Of a DNA stretch of 64,000 bases, positions 28,505-37,068 are shown piece after piece. Within the stretch, counting starts at the first letter, position 1. Each line of letters opens with the position of its first letter. A program made the position numbers and the translations under genes. Under the pieces are notes generated by a model. It saw only the letters and a list, made by a program, of their open reading frames with translations. It did no database searches and was not told where the DNA came from. The DNA comes from Clostridium acidisoli DSM 12555 (GTDB lineage: Bacteria > Bacillota > Clostridia > Clostridiales > Clostridiaceae): the NCBI RefSeq assembly GCF_900176305.1, contig NZ_FWXH01000008.1:1-64000 (forward strand), written 5' to 3'.

Positions 28505-30203
28505 AATATTCACCCTTTTGTTTTAATAGTTCCTTATGAGTACCATGTTCGCATATATGTCCGTTATCAATTACTATTATTTCATCAGCATCTTCTATTG
28601 TAGAAATTCTATGAGAAATTATTAAGTTTGTCTTATCCTGACGAATGATTTTTAGGTTAGATAGTATTTGCTTTTCAGTTATAGTGTCAACTGCAGAAAG
28701 TGAATCGTCTAATATCAAAATTGCAGGGTCTTTAATAATAGCCCTTGCAATTGAAAGACGTTGCTTTTGTCCACCGGAAAGATTTACGCCTCTTTCTCCA
28801 AGCAAGGTTTCAAACTTATCATTAAACTTTAATATACTTTCATACATTAAGGAATTTTTTGAAGCATTTTCGATTGCTTCCATTGGATATATATCTTTAA
28901 AAAAAGATATGTTATTTTTTATTGTATCAGAAAATAAAAAATTATCTTGAGGAACAATAGCCATGTTGCTTCTTAATACTTCAAGTGGAATGGAGTTTAT
29001 GTCTTTATCGTCAATAAATATATTTCCTGGCTCAACATTATATAATTTAAATAAACTGTTTACTAAAGTGCTTTTTCCGGAGCCTGTTTTACCTATAATA
29101 CCTAACGTTTTACCTTTGTGTAATTTAAGGTTTATATTGTGTAGAACTTTTTCTTCTTCAGAATTTGGGTAAACGAAGTCAAAATTCTTAAATTCAATAT
29201 AACCATTAAGTCTTTGATTTTTATGTGAGGAGGGGACATCCTTAATTTGAGGTTTTATTTTGAAAATATCATTTAATCTTCCTAGAGATGCCATTCCTCT
29301 TTGATATATATTTATAACACGCCCAATTGATATTATTGGATTCATAATCATAGTAAGATAAGTGTTGAATGCTATAAAATCACCTAAAGATATGCTTTTA
29401 TTTATTACCATATTTCCACCAATAATAAGATTCATAACAAAACTTATACTAAAAGAAACTTCAATGACAGGAGTCAAAAGTGAAGAAGCTTTAACCATAC
29501 TTATGTTCGAATCAGAAATTTCTTTGTTCAAGTTTTCAAAGTTTTTTATTTCATCATTTTCTTGAACATAGGCTTTTATAACTCTTATTCCGTATATGTT
29601 TTCTTGGACTTTATCAGATATATTAGCAAAGTTTTCTTGAACCTTTCTAAATCTTAATTTTATAAGTTTACCTATCTTTGTAGTGAATATTATTATAAAA
29701 GGTATTGGTATAAGGGTCATTAATGTAAGTCGAATATCTATGGCGGTACACATTGAATATATAGAAATAACGCATAATACAATGCCATTAATGGACAGCG
29801 CAGTAGCAGGACCAAAAGTCATTCTTACGGCGGATATATCGTTTATTGCATATGCAATTAAATCACCAGTTTTTCTTTTACTGTAAAATTCAGGTGACAT
29901 GTCTTCAAAATGGGAGAATAGGTTTTGACGAATATCACATTCTAACTTTCTAGCATTGGCTATAACTAAATTTCTCCATATATATGTAAATAAAAATGAA
30001 CTTATTGAGATTAAAGCAATATAGAAAATATTTTTTAAAACCATTGGTTTATCAAAACCATTTATTTTTAATAAATCAATAGTGTTTCCAAGTATTTTTG
30101 GAAAAAGAGTTTGTACGTATGATGATAAAATCATAAATATTATTCCAACAATATATGAAAGCTTATGTTTTTTAAAAAAACTAAAGATTATACTGTCATT
30201 CAA
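28449..30203 (-). CDS. ABC multidrug exporter half-transporter, degenerate-site subunit
   Basis: 584 residues starting at a TTG (30203) 7 nt after GGAGG; a longer frame to 30266 lacks a ribosome site. The membrane domain occupies about 1-310. The ATPase has Walker A GKTGSGKST, signature LSGGQKQR and Walker B LILDDSLSAVDT, where Asp replaces the catalytic Glu, the usual mark of the regulatory half of heterodimeric exporters. Its 3' end overlaps the partner gene by about 56 bp. Substrates cannot be inferred. Confidence 0.92.
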   Translation of the reverse strand: MNDSIIFSFFKKHKLSYIVGIIFMILSSYVQTLFPKILGNTIDLLKINGFDKPMVLKNIFYIALISISSFLFTYIWRNLVIANARKLECDIRQNLFSHFEDMSPEFYSKRKTGDLIAYAINDISAVRMTFGPATALSINGIVLCVISIYSMCTAIDIRLTLMTLIPIPFIIIFTTKIGKLIKLRFRKVQENFANISDKVQENIYGIRVIKAYVQENDEIKNFENLNKEISDSNISMVKASSLLTPVIEVSFSISFVMNLIIGGNMVINKSISLGDFIAFNTYLTMIMNPIISIGRVINIYQRGMASLGRLNDIFKIKPQIKDVPSSHKNQRLNGYIEFKNFDFVYPNSEEEKVLHNINLKLHKGKTLGIIGKTGSGKSTLVNSLFKLYNVEPGNIFIDDKDINSIPLEVLRSNMAIVPQDNFLFSDTIKNNISFFKDIYPMEAIENASKNSLMYESILKFNDKFETLLGERGVNLSGGQKQRLSIARAIIKDPAILILDDSLSAVDTITEKQILSNLKIIRQDKTNLIISHRISTIEDADEIIVIDNGHICEHGTHKELLKQKGEYYEIYIEQSNDGKRGLQTS

Positions 30204-30345
30204 TTTAAAACCTCCTCGGTATTTATAAGCTATATTTATTTTAAACATAATCCGAATAAGTTTCAATGAAGTTTAGATATATTGAAAAAAATATATATAT
30301 CAGCTTTGATTCGCTATTTTTTCATGTGTAGTATTATTTTTAACG

Positions 30346-30386
30346 CAAATAAAAAATCCTGAAAATTTTACAGGATTTTTTATTTG
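30346..30386. terminator. Terminator of the sugar ABC operon (bidirectional)
   Basis: Perfect 16-bp inverted repeat CAAATAAAAAATCCTG / CAGGATTTTTTATTTG with A and T runs, downstream of the minus-strand permease gene. Confidence 0.88.
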
Positions 30387-30453
30387 TTTTCATGTAGTTT
30401 AAATATATAATAAATAATATGGGTATTAATCGGGAACACTGTGTAAGTATAAA

Positions 30454-31284
30454 TTATTTTATACTTCCTGCAGTTACTGATTTTATAATTTGTTTTTGTG
30501 CGAAGAAGTAGAAAACTATAACAGGGATTATATCAAGTATCAAACCAGATAATGCTAAGTTCCATTGCTTTGTATATTCACCGAAGAAAAAGAATGTTTT
30601 TAATGGAATTGTAAGTGTAGTAGGCTTATTAATTACCAAAGAAGGTAATAGATAATCATTCCAAATCCAAACAGTATTTAATATTGCCACAGTAACGGAT
30701 ATTGGTTTTAGTAGAGGAAATATTATATACCAAAATATTTGAAATTTATTACATCCATCAATCATAGCTGCTTCATCAAGTTCTTTAGGGATACTCTTTA
30801 GAAATCCATGGTATAGGAAAATTGACATTGAAGCACCAAAACCTATATACATAAAGATTATACCACCTACATTTAGAAGATTAAGTTTTCCCATGAATCT
30901 TATAAGTGGAAGCATTACAGCTTGAAAAGGGATAATCATAGAAGCTAAGAACATCATTAACAGAATATTACTTATTTTGCTCTTAGTTCTTTCTAACATC
31001 CAAGCAGCCATGGATGAAAATATGATGATTAGAACAACACTAGTAATAGTAATGAAGAGTGAATGAAACAATGAATTTCCAAAGTCTAATTCATTAAAAG
31101 CCTCTTTAAAATTGTCTAGAGTATAAGTTATTGGCAATGATAGAGTGTTTTTAAACAATTCTTGTTTTGTTTTGAAAGCATTTACTATAATTATATAAAA
31201 AGGAGACAAAAACAATAAACCTAACAAAGTACTTAATAATGTTATTATAGATAAGGAGACAATCTTTCTGTTTTTTTTGTTCAT
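30454..31284 (-). CDS. Sugar ABC transporter permease (MalG-like)
   Basis: A 276-residue inner-membrane subunit of a CUT1-type carbohydrate importer. Six helices are visible, and the EAA loop reads IPKELDEAAMIDGCNKFQIFWYIIFPLLKP, shown here in two blocks: IPKELDEAAMIDG, then IIFPLLKP. That loop docks the ATPase. Its start shares a base with the stop of the MalF-like gene. No ATPase gene lies in the operon, so an ATPase encoded elsewhere (MsmX-type) must be shared. The LacI-type operator before the operon suggests an alpha-glucoside or maltodextrin substrate (inference). Confidence 0.93.
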   Translation of the reverse strand: MNKKNRKIVSLSIITLLSTLLGLLFLSPFYIIIVNAFKTKQELFKNTLSLPITYTLDNFKEAFNELDFGNSLFHSLFITITSVVLIIIFSSMAAWMLERTKSKISNILLMMFLASMIIPFQAVMLPLIRFMGKLNLLNVGGIIFMYIGFGASMSIFLYHGFLKSIPKELDEAAMIDGCNKFQIFWYIIFPLLKPISVTVAILNTVWIWNDYLLPSLVINKPTTLTIPLKTFFFFGEYTKQWNLALSGLILDIIPVIVFYFFAQKQIIKSVTAGSIK

Positions 31285-32147
31285 TACGCTTCCACCTCAC
31301 CTTTCTTTGAAAAATATACTTGAGTTAATGAAATTGCACCAACAACTAAGAAGAATATAACTGCTTTTGCTTGAGCTACACCCATAAGATTAAATTGGAA
31401 GGCTGTATTGTATATGTTCATAGCAAGCATCTCAGTTGAGTTAGCAGGTCCACCAGCTGTTAATGATAAATTTTGATCATAAAGTTTAAAAGAGTTAGAT
31501 AGTGTAAGGAATATACTAACAGTAAAAGCAGGTCGTACTAATGGTATGGTTATATTTTTAATTTTTTGCCATGGTGAAGCACCATCAATTTCTGCAGCTT
31601 CATTTAATTCAGGCGGAATATTTTCTAATGATGAAATATAAATTACCATAAGATAACCTGACATTTGCCAAGCCATAATTATAACTAAACCAGCTAATCC
31701 AGTTTTACTATCAGATAACCAACCTAAAAGCCAATGCTGATGAGTGGCAGATCCAATAGCGGAAAATACTTGGATAAATATAAACTGCCATATAAAACCT
31801 AATATAAGTCCACCTATTAAATTTGGCATAAAGAATATTGTTCTTAAGAAATTATTTAATTTAGACTTTCGTGTAACAAGAAGAGCGAGTCCAAAACCAA
31901 AACAATTTAAAACGATAATAGATAGAATAGTAAATTTAACTGTAAAAATGAAAGAACTTGTGAATGTGGTATCCTTTAAAGCCGTGACATAATTTTTAAG
32001 ACCAACCCAAGTTACATTTGATGTAATTCCATTCCAATCTGTAAAAGAGTAATATATTCCTGTTATAAGTGGTATTAATTGGACTAAAATGTAAGCAATA
32101 AGAATTGGAGCTAGAAAAAACCAAAACGACATATTTTTTTTCTTCAT
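31284..32147 (-). CDS. Sugar ABC transporter permease (MalF-like)
   Basis: A 287-residue CUT1 permease with six predicted helices. The EAA loop contains IPPELNEAAEIDGASPWQK near residues 195-215. ATG behind GGGGGAAGGG. The gene is preceded by an intercistronic stem-loop after the binding-protein gene and is coupled to the MalG-like gene by a one-base overlap. Confidence 0.93.
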   Translation of the reverse strand: MKKKNMSFWFFLAPILIAYILVQLIPLITGIYYSFTDWNGITSNVTWVGLKNYVTALKDTTFTSSFIFTVKFTILSIIVLNCFGFGLALLVTRKSKLNNFLRTIFFMPNLIGGLILGFIWQFIFIQVFSAIGSATHQHWLLGWLSDSKTGLAGLVIIMAWQMSGYLMVIYISSLENIPPELNEAAEIDGASPWQKIKNITIPLVRPAFTVSIFLTLSNSFKLYDQNLSLTAGGPANSTEMLAMNIYNTAFQFNLMGVAQAKAVIFFLVVGAISLTQVYFSKKGEVEA

Positions 32148-32186
32148 TACCCTTCCCCCTTAATTGTATTGTACTAAAGTAGTTCT

Positions 32187-32231
32187 AATAAAATCCTGGA
32201 TGATACAGTTGATATTCCAGGATTTTATTAG
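32187..32231 (-). terminator. Intercistronic stem-loop after the binding-protein gene
   Basis: AATAAAATCCTGGA pairs with TCCAGGATTTTATT. Located between the binding-protein and permease genes, it probably acts as a partial terminator or mRNA stabiliser giving excess binding protein. Confidence 0.75.
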
Positions 32232-32244
32232 ATTTTAATAAGTT

Positions 32245-33549
32245 TTATTTTCTTGCAGCAGCCCAGTTGTCTTTTGCATTTTGAACTAATTGATCCCAGC
32301 TTAAGTCGCCAGAGATGTATTTTTGAATATCAGCGCCTAATTTGTTTTGACCCCAACCAGTAGGATAGCCCATAAATACCCAAGGAATAGTATTTTTATC
32401 ATTGGAATATTGTAGAATGGCTTTTGATATTGGATCATCAGGTTGTAAATTACTTGCTTCATATCCTTTAAATGCAGGTATAAATTGGAAATCGTGGATT
32501 ATCATCTGTTTTCCTTTATCAGATGTATACAACCAATTTAAAAAATCTTCAGCAGCTTTTTTTGTAGCAGTATCTTTATCTTTATTTATAGCCCAGTACA
32601 TTGGTACACCAACAGGAACAGCACCATCTTTTACGCCATCAACTGGTATAGGAAGTAGTCCCATATTTTTAGCTAAATCTTTATCTACTCCATTAACAGT
32701 TCCATAAATCCAGTTACCTTGTTGAATTATAGCTACTTTACTTAAAGAGAACTTTTGTTCAACTTGAGTAGAATAATCTACACTGTTTATGGACTTATTT
32801 GTTCCATCTGGTTTGTATCCATATTTAATTTGTAAATCTAAAAGTTTTTTTAGTGCATCATTATATTTAAAGTCTATGGTTTTTGCATTAAATGCAGAAA
32901 CACCATCTTTTAATTCAGGTGCAAGAACTGCATTGGAAAGATGAAGTCCTGTTACCCAAGTTTCTTTTCCAGGTAAAGCAAAAACAGAATCAATACCTAA
33001 TGCGCTTTTTTTCGAATCTAAAGTTTGTACAGCTTTTTCTAAATCTGCATATGATTTTATTGATGAAGCATCGATTCCTGCTTTTGCAAATATAGCTTTG
33101 TTATAAATAAAGCCATATCCTTCTAGATCAAATGGCATACCGTATACTTTACCATCTTTTTTTACTGCATCTAAAGTTCCATCATATGCTTTTGAAATCC
33201 AAGGTTGATTAGATAAGTCTTCAAGTTTGTTTTTCCAATCTACAGTATCTTGTGGTCCACCAATATTATATATAGTTGGTTCGTCCCCAGAGGAAAATTT
33301 AGATTTTAATGCTGCACCGTAATCCTGACCACCCCCAACAGTCTGGACATTAATTGTAACGTTTGGATGATTGCTTTCGTAATCCTTTACAGCCTTTTCA
33401 AGAGCAGTTTTAGCTTCAACTTTGAATTGAAAAATGTTTACAGTTACGTTTTTGCTGTCAGAAGAACTACTACTTCCGCAGCCTGCGAGTAATCCTGTAC
33501 CTAGAGCTAATACACAAGCAAGTGCCGTAAGTTTTTTGATTTTTTTCAT
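32245..33549 (-). CDS. Sugar ABC transporter substrate-binding lipoprotein
   Basis: A 434-residue extracellular binding protein of the MalE/CUT1 family: signal MKKIKKLTALACVLALGTG, lipobox LLAGC with Cys24, Ser-rich linker, then a two-lobed domain containing typical motifs (KSKFSSGDEPTIYNI; the C-terminal FLNWLYTSDKGKQMI). I start at the ATG at 33549 behind GGAGGGG; the longer frame to 33654 runs through the promoter and operator. First gene of the operon with the two permeases. The upstream LacI-type operator matches those of the maltose locus at 50-57 kb. Confidence 0.94.
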   Translation of the reverse strand: MKKIKKLTALACVLALGTGLLAGCGSSSSSDSKNVTVNIFQFKVEAKTALEKAVKDYESNHPNVTINVQTVGGGQDYGAALKSKFSSGDEPTIYNIGGPQDTVDWKNKLEDLSNQPWISKAYDGTLDAVKKDGKVYGMPFDLEGYGFIYNKAIFAKAGIDASSIKSYADLEKAVQTLDSKKSALGIDSVFALPGKETWVTGLHLSNAVLAPELKDGVSAFNAKTIDFKYNDALKKLLDLQIKYGYKPDGTNKSINSVDYSTQVEQKFSLSKVAIIQQGNWIYGTVNGVDKDLAKNMGLLPIPVDGVKDGAVPVGVPMYWAINKDKDTATKKAAEDFLNWLYTSDKGKQMIIHDFQFIPAFKGYEASNLQPDDPISKAILQYSNDKNTIPWVFMGYPTGWGQNKLGADIQKYISGDLSWDQLVQNAKDNWAAARK

Positions 33550-33578
33550 ACATACCCCTCCAAGTTTTAATATGTTAA

Positions 33579-33630
33579 TGCAATCGTTTGCATCTACATT
33601 TATTATATTTAATTTATTTGTATATGTCAA
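33579..33630 (-). promoter_or_regulatory. Promoter and LacI-type operator of the sugar ABC operon
   Basis: Minus strand: TTGACA (33630-33625), 17-bp spacer, TATAAT (33607-33602), 9 bp, then TGCAAACGATTGCA (33592-33579), a CG-centred palindrome. The same layout occurs at 56715-56766 and, with a 12-bp gap, at 50008-50062. Confidence 0.88.
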
Positions 33631-33734
33631 ACATATTTTTATATTAAATTTCAATTATAAAGTAATTATTGGGTATTAATATAGATAAACCTAGCAAATT
33701 TATAGCGTTTTCAAATAAATATAAAAAGTCAAAG

Positions 33735-33778
33735 AAAAATAACCAAAGTTGATTAATAAATCGTCTTTGGTTATTTTT
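33735..33778. terminator. Terminator of gapN
   Basis: Perfect 14-bp inverted repeat AAAAATAACCAAAG / CTTTGGTTATTTTT downstream of the minus-strand gapN gene. Confidence 0.88.
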
Positions 33779-33804
33779 CATAAATGATTTTTAAAGAATT
33801 TATC

Positions 33805-35256
33805 TTATTTTAAATTTAATACAATGGCTTTGGGTCTACTCATAGCCTCAATACTATATCTAATTCCTTGTGTTCCCATGCCAGAAGATTTGACGCCAAG
33901 GAATGGAAAATGATCTGGGCCTCTTTCAGTTTTGTTATTAATTTGAACGGTACCAACTTCTAGTTTTTGTGCCACATAGAAGGCATCATTTACATTTTCA
34001 GTAAATACAGAAGATTGGAGACCATATTCGGACTGATTTGCAATAGAAATACCTTCATCCATGTCTTTAATACGTATTATTGGAAGTACTGGACCAAACG
34101 GTTCTTCCCATGCGAGTCGCATAGAGGTACTTACATTATCAAATATAGTAGGATAAATTAAGTTTTTATCACGCTTATTTCCAATTAAAAGTTTTGCACC
34201 TTTAGCTATGGCATCATCCATTAATTCTTGAACAAAATCTGCGGCTTTATTGCTAATTAGGGGCGTAACATCGGCACCAGCATCAGGATTTCCAACTACT
34301 AATTTCTTTACTTTTTCTTCGATTAATTTAACAAGTTCATCAGCAACTTCATTTACAACAAGAACTCTTTTAACAGCGGTACATCTTTGACCAGAATAAC
34401 CAAAGGCACCAGAAACAATGTTCTTAGCAGCAAGTTCTAGATTGGCATCTTTAAGAACTATGGCAGCATCTTTTCCGCCAAGCTCCATAAGAATAGGGAC
34501 CATATCAGCTATTTTAGCAATATGTCTTCCAACCTCAGTACTTCCAGTAAAATTAATAAAGTTAATGTCTTTATGGGTAACTATGTAATCACCTATTTCA
34601 GATCCCTTACCTGTTACAACATTAAGAATTCCAGCGGGAAGTCCAGCCTTATTAAATATCTCGGCAAGATATAATGTACTAATTGCACCTTGAGTAGGTG
34701 GCTTTAATATAACGCTATTACCTGCTATCAGTGCAGGTGCAATCTTTGAAGTTGAAAGATTAATAGGATAGTTGAAAGGAGATATTGCTAAAACTACACC
34801 TAAAGGTACTCTAGTAACAAAAGACAATTTATTTTTATTGAATCCTGGAAAATTATCAGCACCAATTGTTTGACCTTCAAGATGTTTGCCTTCGCTAGCT
34901 GTAAATTTTATAAAATCAACTGTCCTCTTGACTTCTGAAGTAGATGATGCGGAATCTTTTGCAATTTCTTTTTGAAGAATTTTTGAGAGCTCATCAACAT
35001 GCTCCTCCAGTAAATTAGCCGCATTGTAGAGGATTTCTGCCCTCTCATTAATTGGTTTGTTTGCCCAAGCTTTTTGAGCGGATTTTGAGTTTTCAATAAT
35101 TTTATCTACTTCTTCTTTGGAAAACGCTTGAACTTTTCCAACTAGACTATTATCAACAGGAGAATATATTTCTATTGTTTTTTTAGTTGTACTTTCAATC
35201 CATTCTCCGTTAATTAAACTTTTGTAAGTAGTTCCTTCTGAAATATTTTCAAACAT
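33805..35256 (-). CDS. gapN: Non-phosphorylating NADP-dependent glyceraldehyde-3-phosphate dehydrogenase
   Basis: Oxidises glyceraldehyde-3-phosphate directly to 3-phosphoglycerate and yields NADPH. The 483-residue aldehyde dehydrogenase has the catalytic Cys292 in GQRCTAVKRV, the general base Glu258 in LMELGGKD and the cofactor motif FTGSTEVG. The GQRCTAVKR sequence and overall resemblance favour GapN over other ALDH members. Start ATG at 35256 chosen because GAGGTGA precedes it; a GTG at 35265 is in frame. Monocistronic, with its own terminator; divergent from the nitrogenase-like operon. Confidence 0.93.
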   Translation of the reverse strand: MFENISEGTTYKSLINGEWIESTTKKTIEIYSPVDNSLVGKVQAFSKEEVDKIIENSKSAQKAWANKPINERAEILYNAANLLEEHVDELSKILQKEIAKDSASSTSEVKRTVDFIKFTASEGKHLEGQTIGADNFPGFNKNKLSFVTRVPLGVVLAISPFNYPINLSTSKIAPALIAGNSVILKPPTQGAISTLYLAEIFNKAGLPAGILNVVTGKGSEIGDYIVTHKDINFINFTGSTEVGRHIAKIADMVPILMELGGKDAAIVLKDANLELAAKNIVSGAFGYSGQRCTAVKRVLVVNEVADELVKLIEEKVKKLVVGNPDAGADVTPLISNKAADFVQELMDDAIAKGAKLLIGNKRDKNLIYPTIFDNVSTSMRLAWEEPFGPVLPIIRIKDMDEGISIANQSEYGLQSSVFTENVNDAFYVAQKLEVGTVQINNKTERGPDHFPFLGVKSSGMGTQGIRYSIEAMSRPKAIVLNLK

Positions 35257-35433
35257 AAAATTCACCTCGCATAATTATATTATAATCTAATAATATTTTT
35301 ATTATTTCAAAAATTTATAATTGTATAACAATAAATATTGATTATTATATAATAATCATAATATAAACAAAAAATTAAATCAATAATTATTGAAAAATAT
35401 GTTAGAAGATATAAACATTTACTCATAAATTTG

Positions 35434-35462
35434 TTGACAATAAAATACATATGATATAGAAT
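35434..35462 (+). promoter_or_regulatory. Promoter of the nitrogenase-like operon
   Basis: TTGACA (35434-35439), 17-bp spacer, TAGAAT (35457-35462). Transcription would begin near 35469, leaving a leader of about 115 nt. Confidence 0.8.
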
Positions 35463-35485
35463 TACTACTAAACAAATATGTAAAA

Positions 35486-35561
35486 TGTGTATAGATATTC
35501 TGACTGGAAAACCAGAGGGTATATTTCTAATAATTTAGATTAGAAATATGCTCTTTTTTTT
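35486..35561 (+). promoter_or_regulatory. Attenuator leader of the nitrogenase-like operon
   Basis: Two alternative structures overlap. An upstream hairpin uses ATATTC, CTGG-AAAA-CCAG and GGGTATAT (about 35491-35524). A terminator uses ATATTTCTAAT (35521-35531) with ATTAGAAATAT (35539-35549), extended by GAG/CTC, followed by eight T's (35553-35560). Forming the first would disturb the second, so this looks like a terminator/antiterminator switch. I do not recognise it as a named riboswitch. Confidence 0.65.
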
Positions 35562-35586
35562 ACTTTTTAGTTAAGGAGGATTTTTA

Positions 35587-37068
35587 ATGAGCAAAATAAA
35601 TTTAAAAGCTCCAGAGGTTCAAGTTCGAGAAGTTAGATTAGGCTCAATTACAGCATTTAAAGGGACTGCAAAAGAACTTGTAAAGCTTGGGCGTTCTGGA
35701 AAACTTAAAGATGGTACAAGAAGTTTCAGTCAATGCATGGGATGTAGTTCAGGAAATGCATTTTGCCAACTTGCTATGATTAAGGACGCAGCAATAATTA
35801 ATCATGCACCGGTTGGATGTTCAGGAGATTTTTTCGGGTTTAATTTCGTATACAGAGTTGGCCAAATGGATAGAGAACTTCCTAGTGTAAATGGAAGATA
35901 TTTTAGTACTAATTTGGAAGAAAAAGATACTATTTTCGGTGGAATAAATAAATTAGAAGGAACCATTCGTGAAGTCTATAAAAGAGTGAAGCCCAATGCT
36001 ATATTTATAACCACTTCATGTGCTTCTGGAATTATAGGAGATGACGTTGAAGCAACCACAAATAAATTATCAGAAGAGCTTAAAATACCTGTCGTGTCAT
36101 GTTTTTGTGAAGGATTCAAGTCAAAAATTTGGACCACGGGATTTGATTCTGCTTATCATTCTATAGTTAGAAAGATAGTAAAACCGCCTAAAAATAAAAG
36201 TAATAAGGTTAATATTATAAATTTTTGGGGAAGCCATATTTTTGATGGATTATTAAATAAACTTGGATATGAAGCCAAATATATTGTTCCATTTTCAACA
36301 ATAAAGGAATTAGAGAATATATCAGAATCGGCAGCAACAATCCAAATTTGCACTACGCTTGGAACATATTTGGGCGCAGCACTTGAACAAATTTATGGAG
36401 TACCTGAAATCAAGTCACCTCCAGCTTATGGCATAGAAGGAACGGATAATTGGATTCGAGAACTTGGGAGGGTTTTAGATAGAGAGGAGCAAATTGAAGA
36501 TATTATAAAAAGTGAACACGAAAGAGTAATTCCTAAACTACAAGAGTATCGTGAAAAGCTAAAAGGTAAAACTGCATATATTACAGCAGGTGCAGCACAT
36601 GGGCACGCTATTATTGCTTTGCTTCGAGAACTTGGATTAGATGTTCAGGGGGCTGCAATATTTCACCATGATCCAGTTTTTGATAACGGGGATGCTGAAT
36701 CTGATGCGTTAGCACATGACGTAAGAACTTATGGAGATATCCATAATTATAACGTATGTAATAAACAAGCCTATGAATTAGTTAATATATTAAACAGAGT
36801 TAAACCAGATATTATGATTGCAAGACACGGAGGTATGACAATTTGGGGAGCTAAGCTAGGAATACCAACACTTCTAATTGGGGATGAGCAATTTAGTTTT
36901 GGATATCAAGGAGTATTAAATTATGCGGAAAGAATTTTAGAAACTCTAGATAATAAAGAATTTGTAACTAATCTTGCAAAGCACAGTAGTATGCCTTATA
37001 CAAAATGGTGGTTAGAGCAAGATCCATTTACTTTTCTTGGGAGGTATACGCATGTTAAAAATTATTGA
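35587..37068 (+). CDS. Nitrogenase-like component 1 alpha subunit (MarD-like)
   Basis: A 493-residue NifD-family protein. Cysteines matching P-cluster ligands are present: Cys50/53/60 around QCMGCSSGNAFC, Cys78 in HAPVGCSG, Cys145 in TTSCASGIIGDDVE. Cys255 (IQICTTLG) could match the cofactor-binding Cys, but the region where NifD has its cofactor His reads GDEQFSFGYQG, so this is not a true nitrogenase. Such D/K pairs beside O-acetylhomoserine sulfhydrylase resemble methylthio-alkane reductase (Mar), which releases methanethiol from volatile thioethers for methionine synthesis. Overlaps the next gene by 17 bp. Function is inferred from context and family. Confidence 0.85.
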   Translation: MSKINLKAPEVQVREVRLGSITAFKGTAKELVKLGRSGKLKDGTRSFSQCMGCSSGNAFCQLAMIKDAAIINHAPVGCSGDFFGFNFVYRVGQMDRELPSVNGRYFSTNLEEKDTIFGGINKLEGTIREVYKRVKPNAIFITTSCASGIIGDDVEATTNKLSEELKIPVVSCFCEGFKSKIWTTGFDSAYHSIVRKIVKPPKNKSNKVNIINFWGSHIFDGLLNKLGYEAKYIVPFSTIKELENISESAATIQICTTLGTYLGAALEQIYGVPEIKSPPAYGIEGTDNWIRELGRVLDREEQIEDIIKSEHERVIPKLQEYREKLKGKTAYITAGAAHGHAIIALLRELGLDVQGAAIFHHDPVFDNGDAESDALAHDVRTYGDIHNYNVCNKQAYELVNILNRVKPDIMIARHGGMTIWGAKLGIPTLLIGDEQFSFGYQGVLNYAERILETLDNKEFVTNLAKHSSMPYTKWWLEQDPFTFLGRYTHVKNY

